Below are positions 1 through 6,918 of a DNA stretch of 10,365 nt, one piece after another. The notes beneath the pieces are model-generated. The model was not told where the DNA came from, did no database searches, and worked only from the letters and a program-made list of their open reading frames with translations. Each line of letters opens with the position of its first letter. Positions within the stretch are counted from its first letter, which is position 1. The stretch lies in the NCBI GenBank assembly GCA_946011705.1, contig CAMGCA010000040.1, forward strand, positions 1-10,365. The letters are read 5' to 3'. The translations under genes and the position numbers were made by a program. This DNA is from an uncultured Clostridia bacterium. Lineage in GTDB: Bacteria; Bacillota; Clostridia; Oscillospirales; Oscillospiraceae.

Positions 1-90
1 GTCTGCGGACTGGTTCGCAATGACAGGGAAATCGGGCACTGGTTCCTTAAGTTGATGACATTGCCCCACAGGGGAAGGCTTTTGTCAGTC
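1..90. repeat. Composite fragment of two dispersed repeat families
   Basis: Positions 10-25 read ACTGGTTCGCAATGAC, the reverse complement of a GTCATTGCGAACCAGT-type arm. This matches the left arm of the palindrome at 7728-7846, which has CATTGCGAGCCAGTGCG. Positions 64-82 match, with one difference, the 19-bp terminal inverted repeat at 1256-1274 of the MITE-like element, in the same orientation. The stretch is therefore a truncated or nested mixture of both families, cut by the window edge. From about 90 to 139 the DNA is AT-rich. I see no gene there and no clear terminator for nfo. Confidence 0.6.
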
Positions 91-139
91 TACCTTATAA
101 AATGACATATTCCATTGAATAAGTCAAATGAACAATTTT

Positions 140-967
140 TTAAGACTCCAATGACCGAAGCAGCGCGATCTCCGCCTGATAGCCGGGCAGCTCGTTGGGG
201 GTCTCCAGAATCATGGGCTTGTCCCGAAGGGCCGGATGATTCACGATTGCCCGGAATGTCTCCACCCCCAGACTGCCCTTGCCGAGGCACTCGTGCCGAT
301 CCTTATGGCTGGCGAAGGGGTTTTTGGAATCGTTCAGGTGCAGGGCTTTCAGCCTGGGAAGGCCGATGACTCTATCGAATTCTGTCAGAACCCCATCCAG
401 ATCGTTTACAATATCGTAGCCCCCGTCGTAGACGTGGCAGGTATCCAGACACACGCCCACATTGGGGCTGCCCACGGCATCCAGAATTGCCCTCAGCTCC
501 TCAAACCGTCCGCCGATTTCACTTCCCTTGCCCGCCATGGTTTCCAGCAGCACCGTCACGGGGTAGTCGTGGCGCAGGGCGTTTTTCAGGGCGGCGGCTA
601 TGTAATCAATTCCGGCCTGCGCCCCCTGCCCCACATGGCTGCCGGGGTGGAAATTGTAGAAATTTCCGGGCAGCGCCGCCATCCGCCGCAGGTCATCCTC
701 CAGCACCTCCGCCGCGAAAGCACGGGCCCCGGTATCGGCGGTACACAGGTTCATGGTGTAGGCCCCATGGGCCACCAGCTTTCCGAAATTCTCACTTTGC
801 AGCATGGAAACAGCCTTTTCCGCGTCGGCGGCATCCTCTTTTTTCGCCTTGCTGCCCCGGGGGTTCCGGGTGAAGAAGGCGAAGGTATTTGCCCCGATGG
901 ACAGGGCGGTTTTCACCATGGCGGTACTCCCACCACTGGCAGGCAGATGGCATCCAAAATATCCCAT
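140..967 (-). CDS. nfo: Endonuclease IV (AP endonuclease, Nfo)
   Basis: This enzyme cleaves DNA 5' to abasic sites in base-excision repair and needs a trinuclear zinc centre. The 275-residue protein is close to the usual family length (about 280). It is a TIM barrel of the xylose-isomerase-like superfamily. All expected metal ligands appear in order: His68, His107 (NFHPGSH), Glu142 (LLETMAGKGSEIG), Asp175 and His178 (CLDTCH), His210 (HLNDSK), Asp223 and His225 (DRHE), and Glu255 (ILETP). The frame is open further upstream. I chose the ATG at 967 because the family begins MGYFGCHL or similar and because an AAAGGAG ribosome binding site lies at 976-982. An extended -10 promoter sits directly upstream. 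The gene is divergent from the WYL regulator gene. The function is near certain from the motifs. Confidence 0.97.
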   Translation of the reverse strand: MGYFGCHLPASGGSTAMVKTALSIGANTFAFFTRNPRGSKAKKEDAADAEKAVSMLQSENFGKLVAHGAYTMNLCTADTGARAFAAEVLEDDLRRMAALPGNFYNFHPGSHVGQGAQAGIDYIAAALKNALRHDYPVTVLLETMAGKGSEIGGRFEELRAILDAVGSPNVGVCLDTCHVYDGGYDIVNDLDGVLTEFDRVIGLPRLKALHLNDSKNPFASHKDRHECLGKGSLGVETFRAIVNHPALRDKPMILETPNELPGYQAEIALLRSLES

Positions 968-988
968 AATCAGCACTCCTTTGGGAGC

Positions 989-1017
989 ATTATAGCACAT
1001 CGGAAAGGAAAATGCAA
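989..1017 (-). promoter_or_regulatory. Probable sigma-A promoter of nfo
   Basis: On the minus strand the -35 is TTGCAT (1012-1017), followed by a 17-bp spacer and a perfect TATAAT -10 (989-994). A TGC directly before the -10 gives an extended -10 (TGCTATAAT). The start of transcription would fall near 982, almost at the ribosome binding site (976-982), so the leader would be very short, about 15 nt. Confidence 0.7.
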
Positions 1018-1025
1018 ATTGCCCC

Positions 1026-1053
1026 TTGCCCCGGGGAATCATTGTGGTATAAT
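1026..1053 (+). promoter_or_regulatory. Probable sigma-A promoter of the WYL regulator gene
   Basis: TTGCCC (1026-1031), a 16-bp spacer and TATAAT (1048-1053) preceded by TGG form an extended -10 promoter on the plus strand. Its -35 lies 8 bp from the -35 of the divergent nfo promoter. The start codon it would serve is at 1288, so the transcript would carry a leader of about 225 nt made almost entirely of the MITE-like element at 1060-1274. Confidence 0.6.
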
Positions 1054-1059
1054 GGCAAA

Positions 1060-1274
1060 AAAGCCTTCCCCTCTGGGGTGGTGCTCCGCGCAGCGAATCC
1101 AAATCTAATGATTGCCGGTGGCAATCACACCTTAATTCTTAAGGTGGCCGAGGTTTAAGCGAGGTCGGAAGAGGCGCCGTACCATTTCGCCGAAAGACGG
1201 ATGGTCAGGTAAGGCGGTTCTGCCCTCTTCCGTCTCGCCTTCGGCAATCCACCTTCCCCAAAGGGGAAGGCTTT
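1060..1274. mobile_element. MITE-like element with 19-bp terminal inverted repeats
   Basis: The left end (1060-1078, AAAGCCTTCCCCTCTGGGG) and the right end (1256-1274) are inverted copies with one mismatch. The 215-bp interior has no convincing ORF but holds several palindromes, such as GATTGCCGGTGGCAATC, CACCTTAATTCTTAAGGTG, and GGAAGAGG at 1167-1174 facing CCTCTTCC at 1224-1231. A third copy of the end sequence lies at 64-82. I could not recognise a target-site duplication. The element appears to have entered between the WYL gene's promoter and its ribosome binding site (GGAGGG, 1277-1282). A non-autonomous miniature transposon or a structured intergenic repeat are both possible. Confidence 0.65.
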
Positions 1275-1287
1275 GTGGAGGGATACC

Positions 1288-2307
1288 ATGCCAAAATCCG
1301 ACAACCAAAAGTTAAAAATTTTCTATATCCTCGACTATCTGCAAAGAAACTCCCACCAGGCGCACCCGGTGAGAGCCACAGAGCTGCAAGCCATGCTTCG
1401 GCAGCAGCACGATATAGAATGTGACCGCAAGACCATCTATTCAGACATTGAAGCCCTGAAGGAGTACGGCGTGGACATTGTGTCCCTGTCCGGAAAGGGC
1501 GGCGGATACTACATCGGTTCCCGGAATTTTGAACTGCCGGAACTGAAGCTGCTGATTGACGCGGTGCAGTCCAGCCGCTTTCTGACGGAGAAGAAATCCC
1601 GGGAGCTGATTGAAAAACTGTGCAATCAGTGCAGCGTCTACGACGCCCGGCTCATGCGCCGGGACGTGGTGGTGTCCGGACGGGTCAAGAGCATGAATGA
1701 GACCATCTACTATAATGTGGACACCATTCAGGACGCCATCGCCGAAAACCGGCAGATTTCCTTCCGCTACTTTGACTTTGACCTGGATCGCCAGCGGGTC
1801 TACCGCAACCGGGACTATCAGGCCAGCCCCTACGGCCTGTGCCAGGACAATGAGAACTGCTATCTGCTGGCTCTGTCCCCCCGTCACGGCGTCACCTCCT
1901 ACCGGGTGGACCGCATGAGCGAGATCCAGGTGCTGGAGCAGTCCCGGGTTCCCTGCCCGGAGCTAAATGGCAAGGCCCTGGTGGAGCACGCCAACCGGCT
2001 GTTCCAGATGTACTCAGGCCAGACCGCCGACGTAAAGCTCCGGTTCCACCGCAGTCTCATCAACGTGGTCATTGACCGGTTCGGCCGGGACATTCTGCTG
2101 ATCCCCGACGATGAGGAGCACTTTGTAGTCACCGTCAACGTGGCCGTGTCCCCCATGTTTTTAAGCTGGGTCATCGGTTTCGGCAGCAAGGCGAAAATTC
2201 TGTACCCCCAGAGCGTGGTGGACGCTTGCAAAGCCATGTGTCAGGTGTCGCTGGAGCAATATCAGGAAAGCGCGAAGGACGAGAATACGTCGCTCCACAC
2301 CACCTGA
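1288..2307 (+). CDS. WYL-domain transcriptional regulator (HTH-WYL-WCX)
   Basis: A 339-residue DNA-binding regulator of the YafY/PafBC-like WYL class. Residues 9-62 form a winged helix-turn-helix of the HTH_11 type, with recognition segment CDRKTIYSDIEAL at 45-57. A WYL domain spans about 146-216, with PYGLCQDNENCYLLALSP at 181-198 and the SYRVDRM ligand-facing segment at 204-210. The C-terminal WCX domain covers about 247-315, ending FLSWVIGFGSKAKILYP. The namesake Trp-Tyr-Leu reads Cys-Tyr-Leu (191-193). I chose the ATG at 1288 because GGAGGG lies 5 nt upstream; an in-frame TTG at 1273 has no good site. WYL domains are known to bind nucleic-acid or nucleotide ligands. The target is unknown; the divergent nfo gene is a candidate. 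Confidence 0.9.
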   Translation: MPKSDNQKLKIFYILDYLQRNSHQAHPVRATELQAMLRQQHDIECDRKTIYSDIEALKEYGVDIVSLSGKGGGYYIGSRNFELPELKLLIDAVQSSRFLTEKKSRELIEKLCNQCSVYDARLMRRDVVVSGRVKSMNETIYYNVDTIQDAIAENRQISFRYFDFDLDRQRVYRNRDYQASPYGLCQDNENCYLLALSPRHGVTSYRVDRMSEIQVLEQSRVPCPELNGKALVEHANRLFQMYSGQTADVKLRFHRSLINVVIDRFGRDILLIPDDEEHFVVTVNVAVSPMFLSWVIGFGSKAKILYPQSVVDACKAMCQVSLEQYQESAKDENTSLHTT

Positions 2308-2753
2308 GATTTTTTCGGATTCTCAGCGTCCCGCAGGACGGACATACAGTAGTGGTAACTTCCGTCATCCAGCACCACGCCCCGGCCCAGCCGGTCGCCA
2401 TCTTCCCCGGCGGCGGCCCAGACGAACTCATAGCGGTCAACCCCCTCGGGGGATGTGTGCATGACCGTGAGCTGCTCCGGGGCAAAGCCCGTCAGGGCGG
2501 TGATGGTTCCCGACAGGTCGCCGGAAGATCGGGTTTCGATGGCGATTTCGTAGTCTTCGCAGAAATAGAGCTGCTGCGTGTCGCTTTCCAGCACCGGGGA
2601 CACCGCGTTGTCCGGCAGACGGACGCTGATTTGCGCGGGCTGCGCCAGTACCGGCTGTAACGGAATGTCATCCGCCACGGTTTCCAGGGTTTCCTTCGCC
2701 CCGCATCCGGAAAGCAGCAGAGCCAGCAGCAAAGCTGTTGCGATTTTCTTCAC
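2262..2753 (-). CDS. Small predicted lipoprotein of unknown function
   Basis: The 163-residue product begins with a lipoprotein signal peptide: Lys2-Lys3, a hydrophobic stretch at 4-14, and lipobox Leu-Ser-Gly-Cys with Cys17 as the lipidation site. It would be exported and anchored on the outer face of the membrane. I do not recognise the mature domain. It holds a DTQQLYFCEDYEIAIE segment and ends in a region rich in Tyr, Trp and Asp, with no catalytic motif I can name. The start is a GTG at 2753 because GGGAGGG (2761-2767 on the minus strand) precedes it at 7 nt; an ATG at 2783 would lose this site. The last 46 bp overlap the 3' end of the convergent WYL gene. Its start codon is 28 bp from that of the divergent DUF1294 gene. 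Confidence 0.75.
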   Translation of the reverse strand: MKKIATALLLALLLSGCGAKETLETVADDIPLQPVLAQPAQISVRLPDNAVSPVLESDTQQLYFCEDYEIAIETRSSGDLSGTITALTGFAPEQLTVMHTSPEGVDRYEFVWAAAGEDGDRLGRGVVLDDGSYHYCMSVLRDAENPKKSQVVWSDVFSSFALS

Positions 2754-2781
2754 CAAAAATCCCTCCCGAAAGGAAATATAC
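2754..2781. promoter_or_regulatory. 28-bp divergent leader with back-to-back ribosome binding sites
   Basis: The space between the GTG of the lipoprotein gene (minus) and the ATG of the DUF1294 gene (plus) contains GGGAGGG on the minus strand (2761-2767) and AAAGGA on the plus strand (2769-2774), one base apart. It is too short to hold either promoter, so each promoter must lie inside the opposing coding region. I could not find a convincing -35/-10 pair for either gene. Confidence 0.7.
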
Positions 2782-3054
2782 ATGAAACTGCTTTTATACT
2801 ACCTGCTTATAATCAATGCGGCGGGACTGCTGCTTATGCTTGTGGACAAGTGGAAGGCAAAGAAAAACCGCTGGCGCGTCCGGGAGTCCACCCTGCTGCT
2901 GGTGGCGGCGCTGGGCGGCAGCGTGGGGTGTCTGATTGGGATGTACCTGTTCCGGCACAAGACCCGGCACCTGAAATTCACCCTGGGCATCCCCCTGATT
3001 CTGGCAGCGCAGTGCTTTGCCGCGGTGCTGATAATGGCTCTGGCCGTGAAGTAG
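2782..3054 (+). CDS. DUF1294 family small membrane protein
   Basis: A 90-residue integral membrane protein. Hydrophobic segments lie at about 2-20, 37-57 and 68-88. The family signature is visible: VDKWKAKKNRWRVRESTLLL at 21-40 (usual form DKxxAxxxxxRIxE), LGGSVGCLIGMYLFRHKT at 44-61 and KF at 65-66. DUF1294 proteins are short, of unknown function, sometimes fused to a cold-shock domain; no such domain is present. The ATG at 2782 follows AAAGGA with a 7-nt spacer. The frame stays open upstream into the antisense of the lipoprotein gene, but only the stretch from 2782 resembles the family. Confidence 0.88.
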   Translation: MKLLLYYLLIINAAGLLLMLVDKWKAKKNRWRVRESTLLLVAALGGSVGCLIGMYLFRHKTRHLKFTLGIPLILAAQCFAAVLIMALAVK

Positions 3055-3082
3055 TGCGATTATATCGGCAAAAGCTGACCGC

Positions 3083-3114
3083 AAAAACCGCCTTGCTTTA
3101 CAGCAAGGCGGTTT
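3083..3114 (-). terminator. Intrinsic terminator of rpsU, perhaps bidirectional
   Basis: A perfect 13-bp stem (3085-3097 with 3102-3114) closes a TTAC loop. Read on the minus strand, the stem ends in GGCGGTTTTTGC, a run of five T 22 nt past the rpsU stop codon. On the plus strand, downstream of the DUF1294 gene, the run is only three T, so termination in that direction would be weaker. Confidence 0.85.
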
Positions 3115-3136
3115 CGAGCGTTATTCAAGAGGGATA

Positions 3137-3319
3137 TTAGTAGAACTTTCTCTTGTTCTTACGGGCGGCCTCGGACTTCTGCTTGCGCTTCAGGCTGGGG
3201 CTGACGTAATGCTCGCGCTTCTTCACTTCGGCGATAACGCCCTCCTTTGCGCAGCTCCGCTTAAAACGGCGCAGAGCGCTCTCCAGAGACTCGTTCTCCT
3301 TGACGCGAATTTCAGACAT
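3137..3319 (-). CDS. rpsU: Small ribosomal subunit protein bS21
   Basis: A 60-residue, very basic protein of the 30S subunit platform, near the mRNA 5'-end and the anti-Shine-Dalgarno region. The sequence matches the family throughout: [20 protein letters not shown] at 2-21, a REHYVSPS segment, and a lysine/arginine-rich tail ending RKNKRKFY. The frame is open upstream, but bS21 proteins begin at this MSEIRV and a GGAGGGAGGG purine stretch (3326-3335) precedes the ATG at 3319. The gene has its own strong promoter just after leuS and its own terminator, so it is probably expressed as a separate short transcript. Confidence 0.97.
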   Translation of the reverse strand: MSEIRVKENESLESALRRFKRSCAKEGVIAEVKKREHYVSPSLKRKQKSEAARKNKRKFY

Positions 3320-3389
3320 GGTTTTCCCTCCCTCCGATGGCATCCGGCTCAATCCTGGGTGCGTGCAGGGCCTCCGAGTAGGCTTGAAT

Positions 3390-3418
3390 ATTATATACGC
3401 ATTTTCCCCAATTGTCAA
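3390..3418 (-). promoter_or_regulatory. Consensus sigma-A promoter of rpsU
   Basis: TTGACA (3413-3418 on the minus strand), exactly 17 bp, then TATAAT (3390-3395): a perfect match to the housekeeping consensus. The expected start is near 3383, giving a leader of about 64 nt to the rpsU ATG. The -35 lies only 29 bp past the leuS stop codon. I see no convincing terminator between leuS and this promoter, so some leuS read-through into rpsU is possible. Confidence 0.9.
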
Positions 3419-3447
3419 GCAAGATTTCTGGTTTTTTACAAAAAACT

Positions 3448-5871
3448 TTACTTAACGATCAAGTTAACCAGCTTGTTCTTGACCACGATGGTCTTGACGA
3501 TCTTGCCGCCTTGCTTTTCCAGGAACCGGGAAATCTTCTCGTCAGCCACGGCGTTGGCAATCACCTGCTCATCGGGCAGGTCGGCGTCCATCAGCACGGT
3601 GCCGCGCATCTTGCCGTTGACCTGCACCGCAATGTTCACCTCATGATCCTTGCACTTATTTTCATCGTAGGCAGGCCAGGGCTCGTAGGCGATGGTCTTG
3701 TCATGGCCCAGAATCTGCCACATCTCCTCGCCCACATGGGGAGTGATGCAGGAGAGCATCTTGATAAAGCCCTCGGCGTACTCCCGGGGACAGGTGCCCA
3801 CCTTGTAGACCTCGTTGACGAAGACCATCATCTGGGCAATGGCAGTGTTGAAGCCCAGGGTTTCAAAGTCATTCGTCACCTTTTTCACGGTCTGGTGGTA
3901 GATTTTCGTCAGCTTGCCGTCGTCGGTGTCGGTGATGTTGGCGCTCTCAGTGAAGAAGTTCCACACACGGTTGATGAACTTCTTGGCTCCAATCACGCCG
4001 GTGGTGCTCCAGGGCTTGGAGACCTCCAGGGGGCCCATGAACATTTCGTACAGACGCAGGGTGTCCGCACCGTAGTCCCGGACGATGTCGCTGGGATTCA
4101 CCACATATTCAGGGAAGCGCTTGCCCATCTTGATGCCGTTTTCGCCCAGAATCATGCCCTGATGCACCAGCTTCTGGAAAGGCTCCTTCACCGGGGAGAT
4201 GCCCTCGTCATAGAGGAACCGATTCCAGATCCGGGAATACATCAGGTGACCTACAGCGTGCTCCGGGCCGCCCACGTACAGGTCAACGGGCAGCCAGTGC
4301 TTGAGAAGCTCGGGGTCGCACAGCTCCTTGTCGTTCTGGGGGTCAATATAGCGCATATAGTACCAGCTGGAGCCTGCGCTGCCGGGCATGGTGGAGGTCT
4401 CCCGGACGCCATGGATGCCGTTTTTATCGTATTTCTTCCACTCGGTTGCGTTTTCCAGGGGAGCCTGACCGATATGGCCCCGGTAATCCTCCAGCTCCGG
4501 CAGAACCAGCGGAAGCTCGTCATCCGGCAGAAAAACGGTCTTGCCGTCATCGGTGTACACGCAGGGCACCGGCTCGCCCCAGTAGCGCTGGCGGGCAAAA
4601 ATCCACTCCCGGAAGTGGTAGTTGTTCTTCCGGCGGGCAACGCCCATTTTTTCAAGCTTCTGGGTGATGGCCTCCTTGGCCTCCTCCACCGTCAGGCCGG
4701 TGAATTCCTCGGAGTTAATCAGCTTACAGCCCTTGCCCAGGTAATCCTGCTTTTCAAAGGCACATTCGGACACGTCCCGGCCCTCGATGACCTGCACCAT
4801 GGGGATATTGTGCACCACGGCGTACTCAAAGTCACGCTGGTCGTGGCTGGGCACCGCCATAACCGCGCCGGTGCCGTAGTTGGCAAGGACAAAGTCGCCG
4901 ATGAACACGGGCACTTCCTTGCCGTTCACCGGGTTGATGGCGTAGACGCCCTTGAGGGGGCAGCCGGACTTGCCCTTGTTCAGGTCGGTGCGGTCCATGT
5001 CGCTCTTTTTCACGGTTTCATCGATGTAGGCCTGCACCTCGTCCTTATTCTCCACCCGGTCCATGAGGCTCTGGACGATCTTGCCGTCGGGAGCCAGCAC
5101 CATGAAGGTGATGCCGTAAATGGTCTCGATGCAGGTGGTGTAGATGGAGAAGCTTCCGCCGCCCACCAGCTGGAAATCCACCTCCACGCCGGTGGACTTG
5201 CCGATCCAGTTGCGCTGAATCTCCTTGGTGGATTCGGGCCAGTCGATCTCGTTCAGGCCCTCCAGCAGCTTTTCGGCGAAGGCGGGCTGGTCGATGACCC
5301 ACTGCATCATATTTTTCTTGACAACGGGATAGCCGCCCCGCTCGGACTTGCCGTCAATGACTTCATCGTTACTCAGCACCGTGCCCAGCTCCTCGCACCA
5401 GTTCACGGGCATCTCGATGCGCTTGGCGTAGCCGGCTTCGTACAGCTTCTTGAAAATCCACTGGGTCCACTTGTAGAAAGAGGGGTCGGAGGTGGCGATC
5501 ATCTTCGACCAGTCGTAGTCAAAGCCCAGCTCTTTGAGCTGCTGGGAGAAGGTCTCAATGTTCTTCTGGGTGAAGCCGTTGGGGTTGTGGCCGGTATTCA
5601 CAGCGTACTGCTCCGCGGGCAGGCCGAAGGAGTCATAGCCCATGGGGTGCAGCACGTTGTAGCCCTGCATCCGCTTCATGCGGGACATGATGTCGGTGGC
5701 AGTGTAGCCCTCGGGATGGCCCGCGTGCAGGCCCACGCCGGAGGGGTAAGGGAACATATCCAGCACATAATACTTAGGCTTACTGAAATCCCACACATCG
5801 GTGTGGAAGGTGTCGTTTTCCTGCCAATATTTGTGCCATTTGGCTTCTATGCTTGCGTAATCGTAGTTCAT
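3448..5871 (-). CDS. leuS: Leucyl-tRNA synthetase (class I)
   Basis: Charges tRNA-Leu with leucine in the cytoplasm and edits mischarged amino acids. The 807 residues are a usual bacterial length. The Rossmann catalytic core carries the HIGH-type motif as HAGH (49-52, within [13 protein letters not shown]). The CP1 editing domain covers roughly 225-410, with [19 protein letters not shown] at 333-351 holding the conserved aspartate. [14 protein letters not shown] (423-436) and [10 protein letters not shown] (503-512) are typical of LeuRS. Two signatures deviate: TTCIET (245-250) stands where TTRPDT is usual, and KMGKR (581-585) where KMSKS is usual. An anticodon-binding domain and a C-terminal domain follow. 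The ATG at 5871 follows AGAGGA with about 8 nt of space. rsfS ends 29 bp upstream, probably in the same operon. No T-box leader fits in that gap. Confidence 0.97.
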   Translation of the reverse strand: MNYDYASIEAKWHKYWQENDTFHTDVWDFSKPKYYVLDMFPYPSGVGLHAGHPEGYTATDIMSRMKRMQGYNVLHPMGYDSFGLPAEQYAVNTGHNPNGFTQKNIETFSQQLKELGFDYDWSKMIATSDPSFYKWTQWIFKKLYEAGYAKRIEMPVNWCEELGTVLSNDEVIDGKSERGGYPVVKKNMMQWVIDQPAFAEKLLEGLNEIDWPESTKEIQRNWIGKSTGVEVDFQLVGGGSFSIYTTCIETIYGITFMVLAPDGKIVQSLMDRVENKDEVQAYIDETVKKSDMDRTDLNKGKSGCPLKGVYAINPVNGKEVPVFIGDFVLANYGTGAVMAVPSHDQRDFEYAVVHNIPMVQVIEGRDVSECAFEKQDYLGKGCKLINSEEFTGLTVEEAKEAITQKLEKMGVARRKNNYHFREWIFARQRYWGEPVPCVYTDDGKTVFLPDDELPLVLPELEDYRGHIGQAPLENATEWKKYDKNGIHGVRETSTMPGSAGSSWYYMRYIDPQNDKELCDPELLKHWLPVDLYVGGPEHAVGHLMYSRIWNRFLYDEGISPVKEPFQKLVHQGMILGENGIKMGKRFPEYVVNPSDIVRDYGADTLRLYEMFMGPLEVSKPWSTTGVIGAKKFINRVWNFFTESANITDTDDGKLTKIYHQTVKKVTNDFETLGFNTAIAQMMVFVNEVYKVGTCPREYAEGFIKMLSCITPHVGEEMWQILGHDKTIAYEPWPAYDENKCKDHEVNIAVQVNGKMRGTVLMDADLPDEQVIANAVADEKISRFLEKQGGKIVKTIVVKNKLVNLIVK

Positions 5872-5900
5872 GGCGAACAGTCCTCTCTTAAAAATCACGG

Positions 5901-6263
5901 TTATTCCGCGACAATAATATCTTTCAAATCCACGACCTCGGCATCGGCCCACAGCCGTTCCAGGTCATAAAACTTCCGGGCTTCCTCGGTGAAGACATGG
6001 ACAACGATGGTGCCGTAATCCAGCAGCTCCCAGGCGCTGCCCCGGTGGCCCTCCCGGCCCAGCATGGGCTCGCCCAGCTGTTCCAGGGTGTACTCGGCGT
6101 AGTCGCACAGGGTCTTGACGTGGGTGTTGGAGGTGCCGGTGCAGATGAGGAAGTAGTCCGCCAGACTGCTGACCCGGTCGATCTTCAAAAGCTTAATGTC
6201 CATGCCCTTCTTGGCATCCAGAGCCTTGGTCACTTCGTAGGCAATCTCTTTGGGTGTTAACAT
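5901..6263 (-). CDS. rsfS: Ribosomal silencing factor RsfS
   Basis: A 120-residue RsfS/Iojap/YbeB family protein. Such proteins bind large-subunit protein uL14 and block joining of the 30S subunit, lowering translation in stationary phase or starvation. Family landmarks are the LLKIDRVSSLADYFLICTGTS block (25-45), GSAWELLDYGTIVVHVF (75-91) and a C-terminal ARKFYDLERLWADA (95-108). The ATG at 6263 follows AAAGGAT with a 7-8 nt spacer. The gene lies between yqeK and leuS, an arrangement like the yhbY-nadD-yqeK-rsfS cluster known from Bacillus. It sits 25 bp after yqeK and 29 bp before leuS, so co-transcription is likely. Confidence 0.96.
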   Translation of the reverse strand: MLTPKEIAYEVTKALDAKKGMDIKLLKIDRVSSLADYFLICTGTSNTHVKTLCDYAEYTLEQLGEPMLGREGHRGSAWELLDYGTIVVHVFTEEARKFYDLERLWADAEVVDLKDIIVAE

Positions 6264-6288
6264 AACATCTATCCTTTCTGGATACTAT

Positions 6289-6918
6289 TTATCGGTTGAG
6301 CCACGCCAGCGCACTTTGGGAAGCCGGGGACACCTCGGCGCCCTGCTCGTTCAGGTGATCCAGGGTCATCTCCAGTCCTAGCTTCAGCGCGGCGTCAATA
6401 TCGGTAAAGGCCAATTCCCGCAGCCGCTCCACCCCGGGGAAGTCCCGGTTTGGCTCCATGTAGTCCGCCACATAGATGATCTTTTCCAGCAGGCTCATAT
6501 CGGCCCTGCCGGTGGTGTGAAACTCGATGGCGGAGACCACGTTTTCATTTTCCCCAAAAATCCGCTGGGCAACCATGGAACCGGTCAGCGCATGCAGGGT
6601 TCTGGGGTAACGTTTGGAAAAATCGTCTAACAGTTTACCATAGGCCTGACACAATGTCAATTGCAGGGGGCCATCAATGGCCTTGGTAATGTCGTGGAGG
6701 ATGCCTGCCCGGGCCGCGTCGGTTTCGTCTGCCCCCCAGCGCCGCGCCAGCGCCACCGCCGTGTCCCGGCAGCCCAGAACGTGCCTGACCCGGTTCGGAT
6801 TCAGAAGGCCGATTACGATGGGTTCCAGCTTGTCCATGGGCAGGTGCTTCCAGTCACTTCGGGTGTCGTAAAGGCGGTTTTCCCGGATGTAATCCAGCAC
6901 CCGCTCCGGCAGGCCCAC
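6289..6918 (-). CDS. yqeK: YqeK-type HD-domain hydrolase (diadenosine tetraphosphatase), probably once joined to nadD
   Basis: YqeK enzymes are HD-domain metal-dependent hydrolases that split Ap4A symmetrically into two ADP. Counting from the GTG at 6918 (209 residues), the metal-site residues are His46, His75-Asp76 (GILHDITK), His109, His134 (EFHTTGRADMSLLEK) and Asp152 (YVADYMEPNRDF). Start choice is uncertain. The true YqeK domain begins near the ATG at 6837 (MDKLEP), which has only a weak upstream site. Residues 3-15 (LPERVLDYIRENR) are not YqeK-like but duplicate the end of NadD. The GTG at 6918 lies inside the odd C-rich spacer. The likeliest ancestral form is a NadD-YqeK fusion in which this part had no start of its own. 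If the split is real, translation may begin at 6837. Confidence 0.85.
   Translation of the reverse strand: MGLPERVLDYIRENRLYDTRSDWKHLPMDKLEPIVIGLLNPNRVRHVLGCRDTAVALARRWGADETDAARAGILHDITKAIDGPLQLTLCQAYGKLLDDFSKRYPRTLHALTGSMVAQRIFGENENVVSAIEFHTTGRADMSLLEKIIYVADYMEPNRDFPGVERLRELAFTDIDAALKLGLEMTLDHLNEQGAEVSPASQSALAWLNR

Noticed and set aside
236..1108. Plus-strand open frame opposite nfo
   Set aside because: The minus-strand frame encodes all nine metal ligands of endonuclease IV; the plus-strand product is a shadow without a start site of its own.
3431..3446. AT-rich inverted repeat just after leuS as a terminator
   Set aside because: GTTTTTT and AAAAAAC pair with only a 2-nt loop and the stem is nearly all A-T, so it is too weak to call.
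5872..5900. T-box leader for leuS
   Set aside because: Only 29 bp lie between rsfS and leuS, and no T-box or specifier hairpin is visible.
3412..5970. A very long plus-strand open frame opposite leuS
   Set aside because: It is the antisense of a clear LeuRS gene in GC-rich DNA. The predicted product is low in complexity, rich in His, Val, Gly and Leu, and has no recognisable domain.
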